DNA of 64,000 bases, taken from positions 1 to 64,000 of the forward strand of contig JAILHH010000023.1 of assembly GCA_024695935.1 (NCBI GenBank), in the 5' to 3' direction. The stretch comes from Acetatifactor sp. (GTDB lineage: Bacteria; Bacillota; Clostridia; Lachnospirales; Lachnospiraceae). The notes under the pieces were generated by a model. It saw only the letters and a program-made list of their open reading frames with translations, was not told where the DNA came from and did no database searches. Position 1 is the first letter of the stretch, and the number at the start of each line of letters is the position of its first letter. Shown piece by piece: positions 54,720-63,744 of this stretch. Made by a program: the position numbers and the translations under genes.

Positions 54720-56171
54720 TTATCTGTTGATTGTGAGGTTAGGATATGTTGCTGCAACTTCATCATAGAACTGAGAAATAGCGTCATCCTTTGTAGCCTC
54801 ATCAGTCTTAACCTTTGTGATTGCATTGCCCCAAGCATCGCCGATTGCATCGTCATACTCGGTAACCTTGTCATACTGGATACCTTCTGACTGCTCAATC
54901 CAGAACTTGTAAGCCTGCTGTCCGCCGTAGAAATCAAGAGCGTCATCAGCGTGTGCTTCCATTACAGCGATGTTAGATACGCAGTCACCGGGATACATCT
55001 CTGTGATCCACCAGTCAGCGTGCTCCTCATCAAGAGTAGCGAACTTAACGAACTCCCAAGCGAGATCTTTGTTCTTAGACTGTGATGAGATACCTACCCA
55101 TGTACCACCACCGAAACCATAGTCAGGACCAGCTACAAGACCCCAGTCACCGGCTGTGTCAGGTGCGTTTGTGTTAAGAGTAAGACGTCCCCATGAAGGA
55201 AGACCGAATGCAAGAACTTCTGTTGTCTCATCTGTGTAGTTTGAAACGTTCTCGTTGTAGTTGTCAGCATCCCAGATGTTGAGGTTTGTCTCACCATCTT
55301 CGTTGGTACCCCAGTCACCCCACTGAAGGTCTGAAGTAAGAACAGCAACAGGGCCGTTCATAGCCTGATACCAAGGAGTTGCCCACTGAGCAGCGTAGCA
55401 TACAAGATCCTGCTTGTAGAGTTCTACAACAAGGTCCATGTACTCAATTCTCTTCTCTGAAAGCTGAAGTGTATCATCCTCTACCCAAGCAACCTGGCCT
55501 GTGAAGTAGTTAAGCTCTGAGTCAGAAGCGAAGATTCTGTAACCCTTAGCCTTGCACTCTTCAGCAGCTGCAAGAATGTTTGCATATGAAGAGAACTTCT
55601 CTGAGATAACAGCGGGATCATCTGTTCCCCAAACAGCGTTTGCTACACTTCTTCTGTAGTAGAAAGCTGCGGGTGTTGTCTGGTAACCGATTGCATACTG
55701 TGTACCCTCATACTGTCCAACGAGGTTTACATAGTCGAAAAGGCTGTCAGCATAATCCTGGAATCCGTAAGCATCAAGATCCTCGAAGAATCCTGCCTGC
55801 ATGAAAGCGGGAAGCATCTGAGGCTCACCACCGAAGATATCGATTGTATCGTCTCCGGCACCAAGAGCAGCTTCGATCTTTGTAGGATAATCAGCTGTTG
55901 CAATGATAACTGTCTCGATCTCAACATTGGGATGTTTCTCAGTGAATTTCTCACCCTTTGTCTTAAGGTCCTCAGCCCATGTCCAGATTGTAAGGTGTCC
56001 GCTAAGATCATCAGCGGCGTCTGAAACTTCTGCAGCGTCATCTGTAGCAGCAGGTGTCTCTGTTGCTGTGTCAGCTGCTGTGTCGGCAGGTGCTTCTTCT
56101 GAACCGCATGCAGCAAGAGAAGCTGTCATAAGTCCGGCAAGCACGAGTGCCAATACTTTTTTCATTTTCAT
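54720..56171 (-). CDS. Extracellular sugar-binding lipoprotein of ABC transporter
   Basis: This 483-residue binding protein has a lipobox (GLMTASLAAC), an Ala/Thr/Asp-rich linker (~25-60) and a family 1 solute-binding fold. The ATG at 56171 has AAAGGAGG upstream; the longer frame starts outside the signal peptide. It feeds the two permeases downstream. The upstream gene is a GH94 phosphorylase, so the ligand may be a beta-glucobiose (inference). Confidence 0.93.
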   Translation of the reverse strand: MKMKKVLALVLAGLMTASLAACGSEEAPADTAADTATETPAATDDAAEVSDAADDLSGHLTIWTWAEDLKTKGEKFTEKHPNVEIETVIIATADYPTKIEAALGAGDDTIDIFGGEPQMLPAFMQAGFFEDLDAYGFQDYADSLFDYVNLVGQYEGTQYAIGYQTTPAAFYYRRSVANAVWGTDDPAVISEKFSSYANILAAAEECKAKGYRIFASDSELNYFTGQVAWVEDDTLQLSEKRIEYMDLVVELYKQDLVCYAAQWATPWYQAMNGPVAVLTSDLQWGDWGTNEDGETNLNIWDADNYNENVSNYTDETTEVLAFGLPSWGRLTLNTNAPDTAGDWGLVAGPDYGFGGGTWVGISSQSKNKDLAWEFVKFATLDEEHADWWITEMYPGDCVSNIAVMEAHADDALDFYGGQQAYKFWIEQSEGIQYDKVTEYDDAIGDAWGNAITKVKTDEATKDDAISQFYDEVAATYPNLTINR

Positions 56172-56195
56172 AATGAAATCCTCCTTTAAAATTGA

Positions 56196-56353
56196 TGACA
56201 TATATTGTCACCTTGTAATTCGTATTATATTTTTTTCGTTTCCCGTATGTAATGCTCTATTTTTTGCATTAGGTGTCTTTTTTTTATTTTTTTTGGTTTC
56301 TTTCGTCATTTTGACATCCACAAAGGCTTTTTCCCATGATTTTTGACGTCAAA
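56196..56353. promoter_or_regulatory. Three TGAC-type inverted repeats upstream of the binding protein gene
   Basis: TGACA-5-TGTCA at 56196-56210, GTCA-3-TGAC at 56305-56315 and the perfect palindrome TTTGACGTCAAA at 56342-56353, in a 250-bp non-coding stretch. They may bind a regulator; no clear promoter was fixed. Confidence 0.35.
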
Positions 56354-56423
56354 TAAACCAATCCCACAATAATATTGTCCTAAAAATCCTTCCGCTTTTG
56401 TGCATTTTGTCGTTATTTACGAA

Positions 56424-56453
56424 AAGCCGAAGGAGCAAATATCCTTCGGCCTT
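56424..56453. terminator. Terminator after the second GH94 gene
   Basis: 9-bp stem GCCGAAGGA/TCCTTCGGC with a short loop; four T residues follow on the minus strand and five on the plus strand. Confidence 0.75.
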
Positions 56454-56479
56454 TTTAACGATGATCTGTTTTGTTTTTA

Positions 56480-59206
56480 CTATTTCAAAGTTACGGTGAT
56501 CTTGTGAAGTTTGTCCTTTGAAAGCTTGTCAAGGTCCGCCTCGGGGATGGTGACGCATGCACCCTCTGTGATCTTTACAGCCTTGCCGTCGATTGAAACG
56601 GAAGCGATCCTGTACTTGCCGTATTCTGCCTTTGATGCATTTACGTATTCCACCTCGTAATCCCTTCCTCTAAAGAGGCTGGTCACGGAAGCTTTGCCGT
56701 TTTCGTCAAACTGCTTTGCGGTGAGCTTGGGTTCAAGCACCATATCTCCGTAATGACCCTTCACGCCAAACATCTGAGTGAGAACGGTAAGCAGATACCA
56801 GCTGGCAGCTCCTGTAAGGTAGTGATACATTCCGCGTCCCTTGTCATTAAAGTACTCGGGAATTCCGGGATAAATATCGGATTTGGCAAGGTTTGATGCC
56901 TGTCTGTAGAGGGTATCCAATGCCTTGTATCCCTTTTGTACAATGCCTCTCTTGTACAGAGCATTTCCATACATTGTAGTCATATGTGAGAATACAGCAC
57001 CGTTTTCCTTGTGGCCGTATCCGAATCCGAACATTCTGCCGAGGTCTGTCTTTAACTCATGGAAATCAGTGTTAAGCGCATATCCGCCGCGCTCTTTGAA
57101 ATAGAGATATTTATCTGCGCTTGCGGCGATCTTCTTTACCTGCTTGTCGGTAGCTGTTCCGCTCATAACGGTAAATACCTGTCCTGTGAGCATCATGCGC
57201 ACTGAACCGTCATCCTGAAGACCTTCCACAGCTCTTCCGGAGTTGTCATAGTAGCTGTTGTACCAGCCGCCCTCAAGCCACTCGGTCTTTCTGATATGTT
57301 TCTTTAACCATTCAGCCTTGTTGTGGAGACTGTCGATAAGTTTGTCGATATCAACCTTTTCCTTTTCTCCGGATACGGTATGCTCAACATTCTTTGTATA
57401 CTCATTTAAGAGTGCTGTCTTTTTCTCGATGCTGTCATACAATGACTTTCTGTCATCAAGAAGGGGAAGCATCTCCTTTAAGAGTTCCACATTTTTAACT
57501 TTCTTTTCATCTCTTAAGTATTTAAGGAGAACCGAGAGGTCCTCGAGATTACCTGCATAAGCTGCGGTAAATGCCACGCTCTCTCCTCTGTCTGCAGCCA
57601 TATCAAGGGCATCATTCCAGTCGGCGCCGCGAAGTCTCATGTGATTGTGCTCGCCAACCTCATAAAATGCGGTCAGGTTCTGAACAAGGATATGCTCAAG
57701 AACGGTTCCCTCATATACTTTACCCTTTGCATCGAGCTGTTTTGTTCCCTGGCTCTCATCAAAGAGAGTGTCTGTAACGGTGCCACGGCCTGCCTGCTTG
57801 TCCTTGAAATATACGGCGGGTTTAAACAAAAGGTCGCAGTCACCTGTCTGATGGATGTAAAGATCCGTTGTCATATAAGGCCAGAGTCCGTGATCCATCC
57901 AGACGCGGGTAATATTATTTCTGTCGGCAACAAACTCTCCGGGCTTCTGTCCGATAATGGTGGCATTACTTCCGTCCATACGAACACCGCAGTAGTTGTT
58001 TAAGAGCATTTCTCCGACTTCCCTGGGATTCATCATAAGGAGTGCCAGCTGATCCTGCCACAGGTCTCTCCAGCCTCTTCCGCCCTTTCCGTAATCATGA
58101 TGAGGAAGGAAAGAACATCCGTAGATTCTCCTTAAGATGGGCTGGAAGCTGATCCACTTCATATAATTGTCGAAATTCTCATCCCCTGTGTGGAATGCGA
58201 TATTGTTTTCTTTTACCCAATAAGCCTTTGTATCATCAAGTGCCTTATCTGCCTTTTTGAGATCGCCGAATTTCTTTAATGCAGCTTTGATGATCTTATC
58301 ACTGTGTTTTGAGAGAGCATCTGTCTGCTTGTCGGCTTCATCAAACCCGATGAGAACGATGTAGCTTGCACTCTCGCCTTTTTTCAAAGTCTTCTCCGCA
58401 AATCTCAAGGCGCCAACAGCCTCATAACCTTCTGCGGAAAATCCTGCGGTCTCGGGTTTTTTAAGTTTTACGACTGCCTCTGGCACTTCAAAAGAACCGC
58501 CCTCGCCGATAAAGTTTTCCACGATGGGATAGAATCCTACAGGCTTTGCACCCTTTTCATCCGCACCTGCCACAAAATATGAGTTAAAATTCTTTTGATG
58601 GCCTCTCTCGTCAAATGACAGAACGGGCTGAACGCAAACACCGTCCTCTGTCACACAGATCCTGTGAAGAAGGCTTGTTACATGGCGGTGATCTCTTAAG
58701 TTGTCAGCACTTCTGCCGTATACGGGAACTGCGGCAATGGGTGTGAAGGTAAGAGCCTTGTCCGTGGTATTCGTAAGTGTGACCTTCATGATCTCGCACT
58801 CTGTCCCTACGGGAACAAAGCTTGTGATCTCGCTCTTTAAGCCGAATTTTTTATTCTCTCTTATCACCTTCTGCCACATAAGACCGGCTTCAACGGTGAT
58901 ATTCTCACTTCTCTTTGTAAATTTGTCTGCCTGCTGAAGTGCGGATACACCTGTGGCCGAAAAATACTTACCGTTGTCAAATCTTACCCAGAAGTTTCTG
59001 GATGACTTGTTGTTGTGAAGTTCCTCGGCGCTTTCCGGCTGAAGCAGGAAATGGTTCTGATCTGTTTTCGCATCGCCGAGAAGCTCGGGAGTAACAGCAC
59101 TCTTTAAACCGGTGCCGCTTGCAATGGGAAAATACAGATAGCTGTAATTCTGTGCCTTCTCTAATCTGAAGGTTCCGTTATTATCCAAAAAAGTTAAATT
59201 TCTCAT
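56480..59206 (-). CDS. GH94 phosphorylase of unknown specificity (long form)
   Basis: This 908-residue GH94 enzyme shares the ADWNDALDMA motif with the general-acid Asp (528-532) and HHDYGKGGRGWRDLWQDQ (369-386) but little else with the chitobiose phosphorylase nearby. An insert of charged helices (~575-640) lengthens it. Its size fits laminaribiose phosphorylase-like proteins better than the ~800-residue cellobiose or chitobiose enzymes; this is from length and motif style only. It stands as a single transcript upstream of the second sugar transporter operon. Confidence 0.88.
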   Translation of the reverse strand: MRNLTFLDNNGTFRLEKAQNYSYLYFPIASGTGLKSAVTPELLGDAKTDQNHFLLQPESAEELHNNKSSRNFWVRFDNGKYFSATGVSALQQADKFTKRSENITVEAGLMWQKVIRENKKFGLKSEITSFVPVGTECEIMKVTLTNTTDKALTFTPIAAVPVYGRSADNLRDHRHVTSLLHRICVTEDGVCVQPVLSFDERGHQKNFNSYFVAGADEKGAKPVGFYPIVENFIGEGGSFEVPEAVVKLKKPETAGFSAEGYEAVGALRFAEKTLKKGESASYIVLIGFDEADKQTDALSKHSDKIIKAALKKFGDLKKADKALDDTKAYWVKENNIAFHTGDENFDNYMKWISFQPILRRIYGCSFLPHHDYGKGGRGWRDLWQDQLALLMMNPREVGEMLLNNYCGVRMDGSNATIIGQKPGEFVADRNNITRVWMDHGLWPYMTTDLYIHQTGDCDLLFKPAVYFKDKQAGRGTVTDTLFDESQGTKQLDAKGKVYEGTVLEHILVQNLTAFYEVGEHNHMRLRGADWNDALDMAADRGESVAFTAAYAGNLEDLSVLLKYLRDEKKVKNVELLKEMLPLLDDRKSLYDSIEKKTALLNEYTKNVEHTVSGEKEKVDIDKLIDSLHNKAEWLKKHIRKTEWLEGGWYNSYYDNSGRAVEGLQDDGSVRMMLTGQVFTVMSGTATDKQVKKIAASADKYLYFKERGGYALNTDFHELKTDLGRMFGFGYGHKENGAVFSHMTTMYGNALYKRGIVQKGYKALDTLYRQASNLAKSDIYPGIPEYFNDKGRGMYHYLTGAASWYLLTVLTQMFGVKGHYGDMVLEPKLTAKQFDENGKASVTSLFRGRDYEVEYVNASKAEYGKYRIASVSIDGKAVKITEGACVTIPEADLDKLSKDKLHKITVTLK

Positions 59207-59282
59207 ACATCCTCCGTTTCCAATGCATACTTGATCAACTGAATGTAAACTAAAGTATACAGTTAAGTATAATAATAAAAAA

Positions 59283-59306
59283 GACTCATTTCAAATAAAA
59301 TGAGCC
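59283..59306 (-). terminator. Terminator of the export operon
   Basis: Stem CTCATTT/AAATGAG with flanking T-tracts; six T residues follow on the minus strand, 48 bp after the ATPase stop. Confidence 0.8.
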
Positions 59307-59354
59307 TTTTTTTGTGCTTGGTGTGTTTTTTTTAGAACCTTTTTACGTTTTTCA

Positions 59355-60251
59355 TTATTCGGGTTTTTCCAGATACACTCTTCCCTCTTTTACAACGACC
59401 TTCACCTTGTTGTCCTCAAGATTCAGTGCCGATAAAGCCTCGTGGGAAAGCTGAAGTCGTCCGGCCCTGTCAAGGATAGCAAATTCATCCTGTGAATCCG
59501 CTTCCCTCCAGTCCCCTGCCCCCTCGGAGCTCTTTAGTCTGTCCGCGAAGTTTTCCTTTAAGATCCTCTCACTTGAGATCTTTCCGTCCCTGATGGCGGC
59601 AACTCTCTGAACTTTTTTGGAAAGCGACACGTCGTGGGTAACTATCACAACGGTGACTCCCAATTCCTCGTTGAATCGCCTGAAAACATCGAATATATAA
59701 TTTGAAGTCTTTAGATCCACGGAACCTGTAGGCTCATCCGCAAGAAGAAGCTTGGGATTGTTTGCAAGGGCTATGGCAATGGCGATCCTCTGCTGCTCGC
59801 CTCCGCTCATCTGGGCCATGCGGTTGTTCTTTTTGTGTGAAAGACCAACCATGTCAAGTAACATCAGTGCCCTCTCTTTTCTCTCCTTTGCACCGATAAG
59901 CTCCATGGGCATCATGATATTGTCCAGGGCCGACAGATAAGGCAAAAGATTCCTGCCGTTATTCTGCCATACGAATCCCACCGTAGACCTCTTGTAATCC
60001 ACCAGTTCCCTGTCCGTCATGGAAAAAAGGTTTTTGCCGTCCACAAAAAGTTTTCCGGCAGAGGGTCTGTCGAGTCCGCCTATCATATTGAGGAACGTGC
60101 TCTTGCCGCTTCCCGAGGAGCCGATGATGGCCATCATCTCTCCCTCACTGACGCTTAAGTCAAGGCCCTGAAGCGCCACCACCTCTATGTCCTTTGTCTT
60201 GTAAATCTTTACCAGATTGTCGGCTTTAATGATCTCATTTACTTCACTCAT
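59355..60251 (-). CDS. ABC ATPase (MacB/LolD-like) with a C-terminal AbrB-like tail
   Basis: This 298-residue ATPase has Walker A GSSGSGKS (44-51), signature MSGGEQQ (148-154), Walker B LLLADEP (168-174) and the switch His in IVTHD. After ~225 it carries ~70 extra residues; EFAILDRAGRLQLSHEALSALNLED and VKVVVKEGRVYLE (~256-296) follow the strand-turn pattern of AbrB/SpoVT swapped-hairpin domains. Usual LolD-type ATPases end near 230. Its ATG overlaps the stop of the other ATPase by 4 bp, so both are coupled. Confidence 0.92.
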   Translation of the reverse strand: MSEVNEIIKADNLVKIYKTKDIEVVALQGLDLSVSEGEMMAIIGSSGSGKSTFLNMIGGLDRPSAGKLFVDGKNLFSMTDRELVDYKRSTVGFVWQNNGRNLLPYLSALDNIMMPMELIGAKERKERALMLLDMVGLSHKKNNRMAQMSGGEQQRIAIAIALANNPKLLLADEPTGSVDLKTSNYIFDVFRRFNEELGVTVVIVTHDVSLSKKVQRVAAIRDGKISSERILKENFADRLKSSEGAGDWREADSQDEFAILDRAGRLQLSHEALSALNLEDNKVKVVVKEGRVYLEKPE

Positions 60252-60922
60252 ATAAGTTTTCCGTCCTCAAGCTCGTAGACCACGTCTCCCGCTCCCATGA
60301 GGGAAGTATCGTGGGTTGTCATTATGATGGTGACATTTTCCTTTGTCACCATCTCCTTAAACAGGTTCATTACGTTGATGGCTGTCTGGGAATCAAGTTC
60401 CGCAGTGGGCTCATCCGCAAAGATGATGGCAGGGTGATGGGCTACAGCCCTTGCGATGGCAACTCTCTGCTGTTCTCCTCCGGACATTTCCTGGGGCATG
60501 TGATTCATTCTCGCACCCAGTCCCACCATTTTCAGGCATTCTTCAACTCTTGGTCCTCTGTTTTCCTTAATATTTGCCATTCTGAGAGCAAATTCCACAT
60601 TTTCATAAGCGCTCATCATGGGTATCAGAGAGACTGACTGAAAGACAAAGCCCACCTGGTTTCTTCTCAGTTTTTCCCTGCTGTTCTCATTCAGTTTTGT
60701 GATATCCGTGCCGTCAAAGATAATCTCACCTGATGTGGGATAGTCCAGCGCTCCCAGCATATTTAAAAGAGTGGTCTTTCCCGATCCGCTTCGTCCTTTA
60801 AGGATGCAGAGACTGCCCTTTGGGACCTTTATGGACACGTCGTCCACGGCGGTAAAGGGGTCTGAACCTGCCACCGGGAAGACTCTTTTTACATTTTTTG
60901 TCTCTAAAATGATTTCCGACAT
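60248..60922 (-). CDS. ABC ATPase (MacB/LolD-like)
   Basis: This 224-residue ATPase has Walker A GRSGSGKT (43-50), signature EMSGGEQQ (146-152), Walker B IIFADEP (166-172) and MTTHD. It belongs to the family that powers FtsX/MacB-type mechanotransmitting exporters. It starts 2 bp after the permease gene. Length is standard, without a tail. Confidence 0.95.
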   Translation of the reverse strand: MSEIILETKNVKRVFPVAGSDPFTAVDDVSIKVPKGSLCILKGRSGSGKTTLLNMLGALDYPTSGEIIFDGTDITKLNENSREKLRRNQVGFVFQSVSLIPMMSAYENVEFALRMANIKENRGPRVEECLKMVGLGARMNHMPQEMSGGEQQRVAIARAVAHHPAIIFADEPTAELDSQTAINVMNLFKEMVTKENVTIIMTTHDTSLMGAGDVVYELEDGKLI

Positions 60923-60924
60923 TG

Positions 60925-63726
60925 TTAATCCTCGCCAAGTTTAAGTGCGTTACTTATGTTCATGGTAGAAACGATCCTTGCAAGTACCACAAGGCAGATC
61001 GCAAGTACTGCGCCGATCACGGCAAAAAGCTGTATCATATCGCTGCTCTTTGTGATGAGCCGCAGGGGCAAAACCTGTTCGCTTGCCGCATATGCTTTCT
61101 GTATCATGGGCACGAACATATTTGAACTGAGTATTCCGATAAATCCACCCGTCACAATGGCAAAAAGACCTGAGCAGATCTGCTCCACGATGAGCAGCCA
61201 GTTTATCTCTCTTTTTCTCATACCCATGGCCCTGAGAACACCAAAGAGAAGTTCTCTTGATCTGATGGACATGATCCAGTAGATCAGATATCCCACAACG
61301 CACAAAAGCAGGATGACTATAAAGCTCATGGACAGGATTCCGTTGGTTCCCTGAAACATTGTATCTCCGATTATGGCTTCCTCTTCCTCCGCCATATTCT
61401 CGAGCTTTGTAAGCCTCAGAGCGGAAGGATTTTCCTCCGCGAATCTGTAGAATCCTTCGCCTTCATCCGATGTATCAAGCCATACCTGATAAGGCGTCAC
61501 TCCCCATCTTTTTACAAGATAAGAATAATTGGTGACAACCATGTAATTATCCGTTGTTTCTACTGTGCCGTCAGTGTTAAGAGAATATGTCTGGGCGCTG
61601 TAGGTAGGCCAGTATTTAAAGAATCCGTACACATATCCCACTGCGCTTTTTCCCGCAGAGTTTTCATAGGTGATCACATCCCCTATATGAAGTTCCTGCT
61701 TTGTCATAAAGTTCTCGGAGAGAAGTACTGCCTGAGGGTCCGAAGCCAGCACATTTAAATACTCCTCGTAGCTGTATGGGTTAAGAGAATCAGTCATTTC
61801 CGTGACGCCGTAAAATCCGGACGTCTTTATTCCCATAATGGTTGCACTGACCTTTTTGGAAGGAACCTTTCCCTCTGTGTCATACACAACCTTGGTGGCA
61901 GAATTTACTCCCTCGATGGTCTCAAATTTCGAAAAGTCCGGCTCCATGTATGTAAGGGTATCAGCCTGACCGTTTTGGACGTAAGCTGAATTGTCTCCCC
62001 ATTTTTCCTTTAATACAATATCGGCACCCACAATGTGCCTGGTGTTATTTACGGCATTTGACACTATGGTCCTTGCGATCATGGTGTCAGAAATACCTAT
62101 GGATACGGTAAGGATCATAAACAGGATGATAAATTCCTGCTTTGCACCGGTCCTGATGCTTCCAAGAAGAGAAGCATAGGTCGAAGGCTTAAGTCTCTTT
62201 TTTGAAATCGCAAAGAAAGCCTTTAGCAAATAGGGCTGAAGCCTTGCACAGAAAAGTCCCGCACCCAATATAAACAGAGAAAAGCTTACATATAAGAGCG
62301 GATCGAGACTTTCTCCCGACAAAACATTCATCACCATCATGTTTTCATTCTTTGAAAAAGAATAATAACCGTAGGATGAAATTGCCAAAAGTATTATGTC
62401 CAGATACATCTTTTTCCAAAGTGACCTGCCGCTTCTGGACTTTGACTGCTTAAGCTTTACAATGGAAAGCCCGCTGAAACCGATAACGGGGATTGTGGTC
62501 ATGATGACAGACATGAGCACCGCAAAAAATGCATATATCACGATATCTCCCGTAAATTTTACATCCAGGCTTCTTCTTGCGGAAAATTCCAAAAAAGCGG
62601 TGGATGATCCGAGAAGCTTACAAAAAACTGCCGCTAAGGGAAGACCCGGTATCAGTGACACGGTGCTCAAAAATACGCTCTGCATAAAATACAGTCCTAT
62701 CACCTGGCCCTTTGCGGCTCCTCTTGAGCGAAGGAGCGAGATCTCGTTTCGCTCCATCTGAAGCATCTGACCCGCGATCATATACAAAAAGGCAAGTAAA
62801 AGCAGTAAAACCGGCACCTGTAAAATGAGAAGGGTTGCCTCTATCCTCTTTGCCTTTGTGGCATACTCATTTAAGACGGTATCCGCACCGCCCTGGTTTA
62901 TCCTGCCGCTTAAGGTCTTGTTCCTGTCGAATTTTTCCATGGTGCTTATCAGTGCCGTCACATCCGAAACGGATACTTTTCTGTAATCCCAGATGTAAGT
63001 CCACTTTGCGCCCATGGAATAATTGTTTTCCTTGTCCTCGCCCCAGAAGCATTCTTTGTAAAGCTGAGGATCCATATAAATATTTTCTTTTAAGTGATCG
63101 CCAAAGGAGATCCAGTAATTTTCATTTTCATCGATCTGTTCAAAGACTCCCACCACCCTGACCTTAAGCGGAGAGCCGTCAATAAGAGCCGTTGTTGCGT
63201 AAGTATACTCATCCCCAACGAGGATATCCTGGTCGATCATCGCCTTTGCGGATATGACAGTCTCGATAAAGCCGTCCTTTGTCAATGTGTCAGCCGGAAT
63301 GTCTCCCATTATGAGATTTACATGCTCCCACATTTCATCAGCCGCCGCCAGCGTGATCCTCTTTTCGTCCACATTGTCTCTGACAACTCCCGGAACGGCC
63401 TTTTGTGTGGCAAGATTATATGTGGAAATATGATCCATAACCTCCACACCCATGTCGAGGAGCGCCTCATCTGCGGCATTCTGCATATTTTCAAATCCGG
63501 TCTTTGCGCCACCCTTTAAAGTGGTATAGGTAACATTCACAGTGCCCGGCCAGACTCCCTTTTCCTCCGAATAAGCCTCAAACTCATCTGAGAGCATTCT
63601 CTGAAAAGATGAAACTCTGTAAAGAGGGTAGCAGGCCGCCACGGCAATGAGAAGAATGTTTCCCAAAAGCAGGCAAAGCACCATCCACTTTTTATGTATT
63701 AACTTATGTAACATCAAAGAAAACAT
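60925..63726 (-). CDS. Large FtsX/MacB-type ABC permease
   Basis: This 933-residue permease has an N-terminal membrane helix (~14-33), a big extracellular domain (~40-285), a first FtsX-like helix bundle (~290-440) and more helices (~445-540). A second extracellular domain (~555-790) is followed by a final three-helix FtsX bundle (~800-925). The double-FtsX layout of one long chain replaces two half permeases. With two ATPases and an adaptor gene, it likely exports or extracts a peptide or lipid, or works in antimicrobial-peptide defence; substrate unknown. Confidence 0.9.
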   Translation of the reverse strand: MFSLMLHKLIHKKWMVLCLLLGNILLIAVAACYPLYRVSSFQRMLSDEFEAYSEEKGVWPGTVNVTYTTLKGGAKTGFENMQNAADEALLDMGVEVMDHISTYNLATQKAVPGVVRDNVDEKRITLAAADEMWEHVNLIMGDIPADTLTKDGFIETVISAKAMIDQDILVGDEYTYATTALIDGSPLKVRVVGVFEQIDENENYWISFGDHLKENIYMDPQLYKECFWGEDKENNYSMGAKWTYIWDYRKVSVSDVTALISTMEKFDRNKTLSGRINQGGADTVLNEYATKAKRIEATLLILQVPVLLLLLAFLYMIAGQMLQMERNEISLLRSRGAAKGQVIGLYFMQSVFLSTVSLIPGLPLAAVFCKLLGSSTAFLEFSARRSLDVKFTGDIVIYAFFAVLMSVIMTTIPVIGFSGLSIVKLKQSKSRSGRSLWKKMYLDIILLAISSYGYYSFSKNENMMVMNVLSGESLDPLLYVSFSLFILGAGLFCARLQPYLLKAFFAISKKRLKPSTYASLLGSIRTGAKQEFIILFMILTVSIGISDTMIARTIVSNAVNNTRHIVGADIVLKEKWGDNSAYVQNGQADTLTYMEPDFSKFETIEGVNSATKVVYDTEGKVPSKKVSATIMGIKTSGFYGVTEMTDSLNPYSYEEYLNVLASDPQAVLLSENFMTKQELHIGDVITYENSAGKSAVGYVYGFFKYWPTYSAQTYSLNTDGTVETTDNYMVVTNYSYLVKRWGVTPYQVWLDTSDEGEGFYRFAEENPSALRLTKLENMAEEEEAIIGDTMFQGTNGILSMSFIVILLLCVVGYLIYWIMSIRSRELLFGVLRAMGMRKREINWLLIVEQICSGLFAIVTGGFIGILSSNMFVPMIQKAYAASEQVLPLRLITKSSDMIQLFAVIGAVLAICLVVLARIVSTMNISNALKLGED

Positions 63727-63744
63727 AGTCTTTGTCGCCTTTCA

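Noticed and set aside
55727..56116. Minus-strand Gln/Leu-rich ORF inside the binding protein gene
   Set aside because: Out-of-frame shadow of the low-complexity lipoprotein linker.
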